From Christensenellaceae bacterium (GTDB taxonomy: Bacteria; Bacillota; Clostridia; Christensenellales; Borkfalkiaceae), in contig JAEDMA010000058.1 of the NCBI GenBank assembly GCA_016295005.1, positions 1 to 8,330 on the forward strand: a DNA stretch of 8,330 bases. The letters are read 5' to 3'. Below the pieces are notes generated by a model. That model ran no database searches. It was given only the letters and a program-made list of their open reading frames with translations, and was not told the DNA's origin. How positions within the stretch are numbered: position 1 is the first letter of the stretch; each line of letters opens with the position of its first letter. Positions 1 to 4,203 of this stretch are shown here, one piece after another. Both the position numbers and the translations under genes were made by a program.

Positions 1-2
1 AT

Positions 3-65
3 AACTTCGATTTGTCCGTCGGCGTAAAGTTTTCCACTTACGCGGTGCCGATGATGTTTGTATAG
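3..65 (+). CDS. End of a truncated sigma-70 family factor (SigF/SigG-like region 2)
   Basis: The frame starting at base 3 reads about 20 residues that include FDLSVGVKFSTYAVPM and then stops at TAG 63-65. This matches sigma-70 region 2 as found in the forespore sigma factors SigF and SigG, where the text KFSTYAVPM is nearly invariant and continues into a GEIRR-like helix, region 3 and region 4. Here the similarity ends exactly after AVPM: the next residues are MFV and a stop. The gene therefore lacks the rest of region 2 and all of regions 3 and 4, and the product should not recognise promoters normally. The beginning lies outside the window. Possible explanations are a decayed gene, a gene cut by an insertion, or a frameshift; none of the three downstream frames resumes a recognisable sigma sequence. 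The family match is strong because of the motif. The subtype is uncertain. Confidence 0.7.
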   Translation, partial: NFDLSVGVKFSTYAVPMMFV

Positions 66-95
66 CGAAATGCAATACAAGCATCGGAGGTAAAT

Positions 96-392
96 TTGTC
101 TATGAACACTCAAGAAAAGCTCCCTATTACAAGAAAAACCGCAATTTATAAGGCAATTTCGTTATTAGAGAAGCAAGGAAACCGTGAAGAAGAAATCGCT
201 ATACTTCAAGAACTTGCGACAGGAGTGCCGATATTACAGTGGTCAGAGAAGATAGCAAAAGATTGTATCGACAACTTTTATTTGGAAAATCATCGTTTGC
301 CAACTGTAACGGATTTGCAAAATAAAATGCAGAACTTTCTGCCCATCCAAGCTTTAAGTATATCTTCGGTATTACTGCAAGTCAATGGTTAA
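96..392 (+). CDS. Hypothetical repeat protein, N-terminal piece (frameshifted)
   Basis: A 98-residue reading frame of unknown function. GGAGG at 86-90 lies 5 bases before a TTG at 96 and 11 bases before an ATG at 102, so either may be the start. Residues about 57-83 carry CIDNFYLENHRLPTVTDL, which resembles CIVTCYQKYNRMPSEKEM in the next gene, so both hold copies of one repeat. After LP at residues 82-83 the natural continuation (HPSFKYIFGITASQWL) is found in another frame, the frame of the downstream gene, while this frame runs on with unrelated residues to a stop. One additional C in the run at 342-344 would join the two genes. The stop overlaps the next ATG by one base (TAATG), so coupled translation is also possible. 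The repeat is loosely like helix-rich DNA-binding repeats, but I do not recognise the family. Confidence 0.65.
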   Translation: MSMNTQEKLPITRKTAIYKAISLLEKQGNREEEIAILQELATGVPILQWSEKIAKDCIDNFYLENHRLPTVTDLQNKMQNFLPIQALSISSVLLQVNG

Positions 393-1042
393 TGAAGCAC
401 GGTCAAGAATATGAGCCACCTAAAACAACAAGAAAGCAAACGTTGTTATTAGTAGTTGATATGCTTGATGGCGAAGAGCAACAACGTATAAAAGATATGT
501 TAGATGAATATCTACTTGCAAAATGGAACGAAGTAAATACTATTGATTGTATAGTAACGTGTTATCAGAAGTACAATCGTATGCCTTCTGAAAAGGAAAT
601 GGAAGCATCCAAAGAACTTCCTTATTACGGAATGTTTAAATACAAGTGGAAGAAAAGTTGTCTCAAATGGTTGGAGGAATATATTCCGGGTTTATACAAG
701 GCGTTCTTTGACGAGAGAGTTTACCAAAGAGATTACGTTTCAGATTTTATAAGCGAATATAAAAGACTTCTTCCGAGAAATGAAGCCGATTTTGATAGAA
801 GAAGGAATCAAGAGATTTGTTGCAAAGCAAGTCACATAAAAATGGCTCTCAACATAACAAGATGGACACAATTGGTCAAACATTGCGGGTTGGATTTATT
901 CGATGCGGAAGCCGAACGTGTTGCAAAAGAAAAAGCAAAAATCAAATCAGTAAAAATAATTAGTGTTGACTGTGGTGAAAACTTATTCTTCAGAGAGTTT
1001 AGTAAAGAGTTGGAGAAAGAAGTTGCAATTACAAGTGACTGA
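392..1042 (+). CDS. Hypothetical repeat protein, C-terminal piece (frameshifted)
   Basis: A 216-residue protein with no family I can name. It contains a full repeat at residues about 48-95 (from IDCIVTCYQKYNRMPSEKEM to FKYKWKKSCLKWLEEY) and a weaker third unit at about 117-168 ending in SHIKMALNITRWTQLVKHCG. The upstream gene supplies the first unit. The shared pattern is a tyrosine-rich helix, a MP or LP turn, and a segment of the type FKYxxxxxxxxWL. The frame stays open upstream of its ATG back to about base 326, and that stretch reads as the end of the first repeat, so the ATG at 392 is probably not the original start but an internal methionine of a longer protein of about 315 residues. 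No catalytic motif is visible. A DNA-binding role would be only a guess. The stop TGA is followed directly by a conserved 3' module and a terminator. Confidence 0.7.
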   Translation: MKHGQEYEPPKTTRKQTLLLVVDMLDGEEQQRIKDMLDEYLLAKWNEVNTIDCIVTCYQKYNRMPSEKEMEASKELPYYGMFKYKWKKSCLKWLEEYIPGLYKAFFDERVYQRDYVSDFISEYKRLLPRNEADFDRRRNQEICCKASHIKMALNITRWTQLVKHCGLDLFDAEAERVAKEKAKIKSVKIISVDCGENLFFREFSKELEKEVAITSD

Positions 1043-1088
1043 CAAAAAGAAAGAACTGTCAAAATGTGCGTTTCCCATAGGGATTTTT
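1043..1088 (+). other. Conserved post-stop 3' module, copy 1
   Basis: It begins directly after the TGA of the preceding gene and contains AAGAACTGTCA and TAGGGATTTTT. Very similar blocks in a similar order occur at 2020-2064 on the minus strand (AAGAACTGCCA, TAGGGATTTTT), and a decayed version occurs after xre on the minus strand. The function is unknown. It lies in the 3' untranslated region, just before the terminator. Confidence 0.55.
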
Positions 1089-1097
1089 AAACAACAT

Positions 1098-1135
1098 AAA
1101 AGGCTAACGGAAATTTTTCGTTAGCCTTTTCATTT
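1098..1135 (+). terminator. Rho-independent terminator
   Basis: A perfect 12-bp inverted repeat (AAAAGGCTAACG at 1098-1109 and CGTTAGCCTTTT at 1119-1130) with a 9-base loop, followed by CATTTTT. It ends the transcript of the repeat-protein gene. The stem with its A and T flanks is symmetrical, so it could also act on the minus strand and protect against read-through from xre. Confidence 0.9.
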
Positions 1136-1144
1136 TTGCTTTGC

Positions 1145-1178
1145 AAAACACACAACTTTGTTTGCAAAGTATAGTGTG
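1145..1178 (-). terminator. Terminator hairpin downstream of xre (minus strand)
   Basis: CACAC (1149-1153) pairs with GTGTG (1174-1178), and CTTTG (1156-1160) pairs with CAAAG (1165-1169), with a small internal loop between the stems. On the minus strand the hairpin is followed by TTTT. It is related in sequence and shape to the hairpin at 1964-2002. Confidence 0.6.
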
Positions 1179-1197
1179 CTACACTTTTACTTTATTG

Positions 1198-1234
1198 AAA
1201 GCCCCTAATAGAAGAACTGCAGGGTGTGTTTTTT
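1198..1234 (-). other. Conserved post-stop 3' module, copy 2 (diverged)
   Basis: It lies between the xre stop codon and its terminator. Read on the minus strand, it has an A-rich start, then TTCTTCTATTAGGGGCTTTC. It aligns in position with the TAGGGATTTTT block of the other two copies. The AAGAACTG part is largely lost. The link to the minus-strand copy at 2020-2064 is supported by the hairpin that follows, which is also shared. Confidence 0.4.
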
Positions 1235-1435
1235 CTATTCCGATAATCCTAATAAATAATCCGCTGTTTCATCAAAAAAACGCGCAAGAGTAATAATCGC
1301 CGTTGCCGTCGATTCGGTTTTACCTAATTCCCACTTCGCTATTGCAGACTGGCTAATGCCAGTTGCAACGGATAAATCCATTTGACTTAAATTATTCCCT
1401 TTTCGTAATTCTTTTAATCGTTCTTGAAAAGTCAT
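1235..1435 (-). CDS. Xre/Cro-type helix-turn-helix regulator
   Basis: A 66-residue protein made of little more than one HTH_3 (Xre) domain: a first helix FQERLKELRK, the helix-turn-helix LSQMDLSVATGISQSAIAKWELGK (residues about 17-40), and a closing TLARFFDETADYLLGL helix typical of Cro/CI-like repressors. There is no extra oligomerisation or protease domain. It is transcribed away from the lipoprotein gene, across 93 bases that contain four copies of an AAGTCT-type half-site. This is the usual layout of a small repressor controlling itself and its neighbour. On the minus strand a TATAAT (1443-1448) lies only about 7 bases before the ATG, and no good ribosome site is visible, so its mRNA may be nearly leaderless and weakly translated. 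The stop TAG is followed by a diverged 3' module and a terminator. The family assignment is secure; its target is inferred from position. Confidence 0.9.
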   Translation of the reverse strand: MTFQERLKELRKGNNLSQMDLSVATGISQSAIAKWELGKTESTATAIITLARFFDETADYLLGLSE

Positions 1436-1454
1436 ATTTATATTATATCTTTTT

Positions 1455-1489
1455 CAAGTCTAATAATACTTGACAAGTCTTAAAAGACT
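1455..1489. promoter_or_regulatory. Overlapping inverted repeats, candidate Xre operator
   Basis: AGTCTTAAAAGACT (1476-1489) is a perfect 14-bp palindrome lying inside the -35/-10 spacer of the lipoprotein promoter. CAAGT (1455-1459) and ACTTG (1468-1472) form a second inverted repeat that overlaps the -35 box. CAAGTCT occurs twice in direct orientation (1455-1461 and 1474-1480). A dimeric HTH protein bound here would block the promoter. The adjacent Xre protein is the obvious candidate. Confidence 0.65.
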
Positions 1490-1498
1490 CGATATGAT
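1470..1498 (+). promoter_or_regulatory. SigA-type promoter of the lipoprotein gene
   Basis: TTGACA (1470-1475), a 17-base spacer, then TATGAT (1493-1498): a consensus -35 and a -10 with one mismatch. The start codon is 30 bases downstream, after AGGAGG at 1517-1522. The spacer contains a perfect palindrome. Confidence 0.8.
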
Positions 1499-1528
1499 AT
1501 AATTGCAAAATTTTTTAGGAGGTGTTAT

Positions 1529-1927
1529 ATGAATAGAACAAAAAGGTTGTTTTTGCTGTTGTTTATTTGTGTAATTGCCACGTTTAGTTTGTTATTAACA
1601 GCTTGCGGTGGTAAGGTAGAAGGAACTTACAAGTTCAAAACATTATCTTATCAAGAAGGTGGCATGACGATTGAGTTGGAGGCGGGTGAAAAATTTATGG
1701 GTATGATTACTCTAACTGAAGATTTTGCCGTGCTTACGCTTAATGCCGACGGAAGTGCTGTAATGACGATGAAGGCTGACGGTGAAGAAACTTCTATAGG
1801 AACTTGGACAAAAGCAGAAAAAGGGAAAATCGTTTTAACCTTCGATGGTGAATCGCAGACCGTAGCTTGCGATGGAAAGAAAATTGAGATTGAAACGGAC
1901 GGGGTAAAAGCAGTGCTTAAAAAATAA
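1529..1927 (+). CDS. Small lipoprotein, lipocalin-like
   Basis: A 132-residue exported lipoprotein. The N-terminus has basic residues (NRTKR), a hydrophobic stretch at residues 7-23, and a lipobox L23-T24-A25-C26, so Cys26 should be lipidated and the protein anchored to the outer face of the membrane. The mature part is about 105 residues of alternating beta-strand pattern (GTYKF, LTLNADGSAVM, IGTWTK, KIVLTFDG), as in small lipocalin-like lipoproteins of Clostridia. No catalytic site is apparent, and the ligand is unknown. AGGAGG at 1517-1522 lies 6 bases before the ATG, and a strong promoter precedes it. It is divergent from a small Xre regulator and is probably repressed by it. Lipoproteins of this type are common cargo in both chromosomes and integrative elements. 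Confidence 0.85.
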   Translation: MNRTKRLFLLLFICVIATFSLLLTACGGKVEGTYKFKTLSYQEGGMTIELEAGEKFMGMITLTEDFAVLTLNADGSAVMTMKADGEETSIGTWTKAEKGKIVLTFDGESQTVACDGKKIEIETDGVKAVLKK

Positions 1928-1957
1928 TTTTTATAATTCAAAACAAAGAACTTTTGT

Positions 1958-2002
1958 AAAAAAAGCCCACTACATTTCGCTTTTTGCGAAGTATGGTGGG
2001 CT
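1958..2002 (-). terminator. Strong hairpin, terminator on the minus strand
   Basis: Arms at 1964-1980 and 1986-2002 form 17 paired positions with one C-A mismatch and a TTTTT loop. On the minus strand the hairpin is followed by seven T (1958-1964 read in reverse), a textbook rho-independent terminator. On the plus strand only ATACTTTTG follows, so it is weaker there, although it could still end the lipoprotein transcript. No intact minus-strand gene precedes it. Confidence 0.7.
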
Positions 2003-2019
2003 ATACTTTTGTTACGGAT

Positions 2020-2067
2020 AAAAAATCCCTAGAGAAAGAGCGCCAAAGTGGCAGTTCTTTTTCTTTA
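2020..2067 (-). other. Conserved post-stop 3' module, copy 3 (orphan)
   Basis: On the minus strand it reads, after a TAA at 2065-2067: AAGAACTGCCA, CTTTGGCGCTC, TAGGGATTTTTT, then runs into the terminator hairpin at 1958-2002. GCCA-CTT-TGGC can form a small hairpin, extended by AGAAAAAG against CTTTCTCT. The order stop codon, module, terminator is the same as downstream of 1042. The short minus-strand frame before the TAA ends in PPKNYNSY but is open for only about 12 codons, so the gene it once followed seems to be lost. Confidence 0.5.
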
Positions 2068-2146
2068 GTATGAGTTATAATTTTTTGGAGGATAATCAGC
2101 AATTTAATTTATGCCCGCCATTTCAGATTGATTTTTTAATGTAAAA

Positions 2147-2155
2147 GGGGGGGGG
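2147..2155 (+). repeat. 9-G homopolymer tract upstream of a start codon
   Basis: Nine consecutive G follow AAAA, 32 bases before the ATG at 2188. The downstream reading frame stays open through the tract and back to a stop at 2137-2139. Such a tract is prone to slippage and could change the frame or the spacing of an upstream start. It could equally be miscounted in the assembly. Confidence 0.6.
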
Positions 2156-2187
2156 ATAATAATAGTACTCTTTCTGAAACTCTTAAA

Positions 2188-2757
2188 ATGCTAAAGAAAC
2201 GAAATAACGATTATCGAGCAGAACGGGCGAAGGAACATAATCTTTCGCTTATTGAGATGATAAATGGTTGCAACCTGAAAGCTCAGAATGAGTTTATGAA
2301 AAACTTTATTCATAGACTTCAATTATCCGAAGAAAAACAAGATGAACTATTCTTTGGTAAAAGTGTTTGTATTAGTTCTCACTTTCAAAATAAAAGGTTC
2401 AATGAGTTTCTTGCCATAATAGAGCGCTTGTATTCGTTGGGGGCAACCTATACGGGTAAAGCAAGCGTTTGTGATATTTTTATTGAATATCAAGATGGTG
2501 AGGAAGAGGAAATTCGCTTTGCGAGTGTAAAGCAAGCAGAAGAAATCGAAAATAAGTCAATACTAATTTTGTCATTAGAAGAAGCTCTAAAATCACTTAA
2601 TCTTACAACGGAAGATTTGAACAAGGTTGACCACATCAATAGCAAGCTTTACACCGAAAGAAAGGAACGAAAAAAAAGAAAGACGTGGTGGAACTTATTA
2701 CTCTACGGGAGAATCAAAAACCACGTTGGGCGATTTGTTAAAAGCGCAAGGTGTTGA
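2188..2757 (+). CDS. Hypothetical protein, reading frame broken near its 3' end
   Basis: A 189-residue frame of a family I cannot name; no membrane segment or signal peptide. The body is helix-rich and acidic, with recognisable text such as LSLIEMINGCNLKAQNEF, LSEEKQDELFFGKSV and GEEEEIRFASVKQAEEIENK. The last 26 residues look wrong (basic, WWNLLLYGR). From base 2678 another frame reads ERRGGTYYSTGESKTTLGDL and ends KFSDN at TAA 2780-2782, which has the character of the true C-terminus. Removing one A from the 8-A run at 2670-2677 would give a 197-residue protein. The start is also unsure: there is no ribosome site before ATG 2188, and the frame is open upstream (STLSETLK) to a stop at 2137-2139 without another usable start. 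It is either a pseudogene, a slippage-controlled gene, or affected by homopolymer errors in the assembly. Confidence 0.65.
   Translation: MLKKRNNDYRAERAKEHNLSLIEMINGCNLKAQNEFMKNFIHRLQLSEEKQDELFFGKSVCISSHFQNKRFNEFLAIIERLYSLGATYTGKASVCDIFIEYQDGEEEEIRFASVKQAEEIENKSILILSLEEALKSLNLTTEDLNKVDHINSKLYTERKERKKRKTWWNLLLYGRIKNHVGRFVKSARC
2670..2677 (+). repeat. 8-A homopolymer at the frameshift site
   Basis: Eight A (2670-2677) separate the frame of the hypothetical gene from the frame holding its likely C-terminus. One fewer A restores a single reading frame to the stop at 2780-2782. Runs of this length allow transcriptional slippage in bacteria and are also common sequencing-error sites. Confidence 0.6.
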
Positions 2758-2790
2758 TTTGAGCAAGTTTAGCGACAATTAAATAGCAAA

Positions 2791-2829
2791 CAACAAGGGG
2801 AAGTCGTAAAAAACTTCTCTTTTTTGTTG
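2791..2829 (+). terminator. Rho-independent terminator
   Basis: GGGGAAGT (2797-2804) pairs with ACTTCTCT (2813-2820), using some G-U pairs. The flanks CAACAA (2791-2796) and TTGTTG (2824-2829) can extend the stem, and a T run follows the inner stem. It comes 8 bases after the TAA of the restored frame, which supports that TAA as the true gene end. Confidence 0.75.
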
Positions 2830-2875
2830 CTTCGAACAAAACGTGTCGTGGGAATTGACGAACTTTATAAATTAA

Positions 2876-3193
2876 CTATCCGAAGCTGCCAGGAGGCTTG
2901 TTTTTCCCGAAGCAGATTCGGATGCGGCGGTTCTTGGAGGATCAGGAGAACGTTTTATCCGTGTTATATTCAACGGCGCAGGGGCTGCCGGATCTCCGCT
3001 TATCGCAAGAATGGCGGTAGAAAAAGGCATTGAAGCCAATATTGCTTACGCGTCAACGAAAAGCATAGGCGGCAAAGCATACGGTTCGATGTTGCTGGGC
3101 ATTAACGGCGACGAGGAAACGGTAGCCGCGGCAATCCGGTATCTTAATGATACGACAGACGTATTAGCAGAGGAGGTAAAGGCAAATGTTTAA
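2876..3193 (+). pseudogene. metN: metN remnant: C-terminal NIL domain of the methionine ABC transporter ATPase
   Basis: The frame ending at TAA 3191-3193 is open back to an in-frame stop at 2873-2875 and gives about 105 residues. From about base 2882 they read EAARRLVFPEADSDAA, then the ligand-binding NIL fold (RFIRVIFNGAGAAGSPLIAR, IEANIAYASTKSIGGKAYGS, MLLGINGDEETVAAAIRYL). MetN proteins carry this domain after a nucleotide-binding domain of about 240 residues. Walker A, the ABC signature and Walker B are all missing here. The break lies in the linker just before the NIL domain. Only an internal ATG at 3011 remains as a possible start, which would give a 60-residue piece without function as an ATPase. 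The end overlaps metI by 8 bases, the intact operon arrangement. The coding style fits the downstream genes, so this is chromosome cut by the accessory DNA to its left. Confidence 0.85.
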
Positions 3194-3899
3194 GGATCTT
3201 TTTTCGGAAGAAGCGCTTAGCGAAGCGTGGCGGATCATTCAGGCAGAATTTTTGACGGCGATCTGGGAAACGGTTTACGTTACGGTTCTGGCAACGGTAT
3301 TTGCCGTTCTTATAGGTTTGCCTTTAGGCGTTTTGTTGGTTGTAGGAGAAAAAGGAGGCGTTTTACCTCTTCCGAAGTGGATGTTAAAAACCCTGAATGT
3401 AATAATAAATTTGCTTCGTTCGGTGCCATTCTTGATTTTAATGATTCTGGTTTTTCCTTTTACAAGGTTTATAGTTGGAACGGTCGTAGGAACTACAGCA
3501 TCCATCGTGCCTCTTGTTGTAGCCGCTTTTCCGTTTGTTGCAAGACTTGTGGAAAGCAGCCTTAGAGAAGTGAATCCGAACACAATTGAGATGGCGCAAA
3601 GTATGGGCGCGTCGCCTTTGCAGATTATCATAAAAGTAATGATACCTGAAAGCGTACCGTCTCTTATATCCAACGCCACGATTGCAATTACCACGATTCT
3701 CGGTTATTCGGCGATGAGCGGTATAATCGGCGGGGGCGGGCTCGGCAAAATCGCTATAAACTACGGTTATTACCGATATAAATACCTGATTATGATTGCG
3801 GCGGTAATTCTGCTAATTGTTCTGGTACAGATATTCCAGAGTATAGGTACAAAGCTTTCGCTTAAAGCGGATAAACGTTTGAAGAAAAAATCAGTATAA
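3186..3899 (+). CDS. metI: Methionine ABC transporter permease MetI
   Basis: A 237-residue integral membrane permease of the MetI family, which with MetN (ATPase) and MetQ (lipoprotein receptor) imports methionine. About five hydrophobic segments are visible (roughly residues 26-54, 68-95, 100-122, 160-184, 199-220). The cytoplasmic EAA-type loop that docks to the ATPase is clear at residues 135-160 (EMAQSMGASPLQIIIKVMIP), followed by the family text GYSAMSGIIGGGGLG and AINYGYYRY. The length is slightly above the usual 215-225 because of a basic tail. AGGAGG at 3171-3176 lies 9 bases before the ATG, and the start lies inside the end of metN. It looks intact, but its ATPase partner is truncated and no metQ follows, so the transporter cannot work from this locus alone. 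It has also lost its normal upstream promoter and any riboswitch, unless transcription enters from the accessory DNA. Confidence 0.92.
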   Translation: MFKDLFSEEALSEAWRIIQAEFLTAIWETVYVTVLATVFAVLIGLPLGVLLVVGEKGGVLPLPKWMLKTLNVIINLLRSVPFLILMILVFPFTRFIVGTVVGTTASIVPLVVAAFPFVARLVESSLREVNPNTIEMAQSMGASPLQIIIKVMIPESVPSLISNATIAITTILGYSAMSGIIGGGGLGKIAINYGYYRYKYLIMIAAVILLIVLVQIFQSIGTKLSLKADKRLKKKSV

Positions 3900-3910
3900 A
3901 ATGTAATTAA

Positions 3911-3941
3911 GCCGTCATTCTTAAAGAATAGCGGTTTTTTT
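3911..3941 (+). terminator. Rho-independent terminator after metI
   Basis: CCG and ATTCTT (3912-3921) pair with AGAAT and CGG (3925-3933), with a small internal mismatch, and seven T follow. It lies 12 bases after the metI stop, so the met operon ends here without metQ. Confidence 0.75.
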
Positions 3942-3961
3942 ACGTCAATGCTGAATTTTTT

Positions 3962-3985
3962 ATGCACATTTGTATAATTGTGCAT
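3962..3985. promoter_or_regulatory. 24-bp inverted repeat in the metI/esterase gap
   Basis: ATGCACA (3962-3968) and TGTGCAT (3979-3985) are perfect inverted arms around a 10-base AT-rich spacer. A -35-like TTGACT (3986-3991) follows directly, with a weak TCTTAT at 4009-4014 after 17 bases. It could be an operator next to a weak promoter; the partner protein is unknown. Confidence 0.4.
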
Positions 3986-4060
3986 TTGACTAAGATATTG
4001 AAAATCAGTCTTATTGTCGCGGTTTATTTATATAATGTTTATATCTTAACGTATAAAACA

Positions 4061-4100
4061 AAAAAGTTCACGTGTATTTTTACCATGAACTTTTTATTTT
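4061..4100. terminator. Bidirectional terminator-like palindrome
   Basis: AAAAAGTTCA (4061-4070) and TGAACTTTTT (4086-4095) are perfect arms around a 15-base loop, followed by ATTTT. The A and T flanks are symmetrical, so it may act in both directions. It separates the met locus, and any transcript starting near 3986, from the carbohydrate operon. Confidence 0.7.
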
Positions 4101-4126
4101 AGACTCGGAAAAGTATAAAAATTATG

Positions 4127-4145
4127 ATAAACATCACGGGTTTAT
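4127..4145. promoter_or_regulatory. Candidate operator upstream of the carbohydrate operon
   Basis: ATAAAC (4127-4132) and GTTTAT (4140-4145) are inverted arms around ATCACGG, ending 3 bases before the -35 box. The right arm belongs to an 11-base text GTTTATATCTT (4140-4150) that recurs exactly at 4037-4047, about 103 bases upstream. The position fits an activator or repressor site. Confidence 0.45.
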
Positions 4146-4148
4146 ATC

Positions 4149-4177
4149 TTGATAGATAGGTTAATTTATTGTATTAT
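4149..4177 (+). promoter_or_regulatory. Promoter of the esterase-rhamnosidase operon
   Basis: TTGATA (4149-4154), a 17-base spacer, then TATTAT (4172-4177): one mismatch to consensus in each box. Transcription would start near 4184, directly before the ribosome site AGGGAG (4188-4193), giving a leader of about 20 bases. Confidence 0.75.
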
Positions 4178-4203
4178 TAAAAAAAAAAGGGAGAATATAG
4201 GTT

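Noticed and set aside
338..348. Programmed ribosomal frameshift between the two repeat-protein frames
   Set aside because: No canonical slippery heptamer lies at the junction; a single-base change explains it more simply.
832..1062. Minus-strand frame opposite the end of the repeat-protein gene
   Set aside because: It lies antisense to a gene with consistent repeat structure, shows no recognisable motif and has no clear ribosome site.
2147..2155. G-quadruplex at the 9-G tract
   Set aside because: A single G run without further G runs nearby cannot form the usual intramolecular structure.
2824..3033. Plus-strand 69-residue frame before metI
   Set aside because: Its cysteine- and arginine-rich text is the out-of-frame shadow of the metN remnant, which reads as a NIL domain in the correct frame.
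3275..3694. Long minus-strand frame opposite metI
   Set aside because: Antisense to a clearly conserved permease; no motif of its own.
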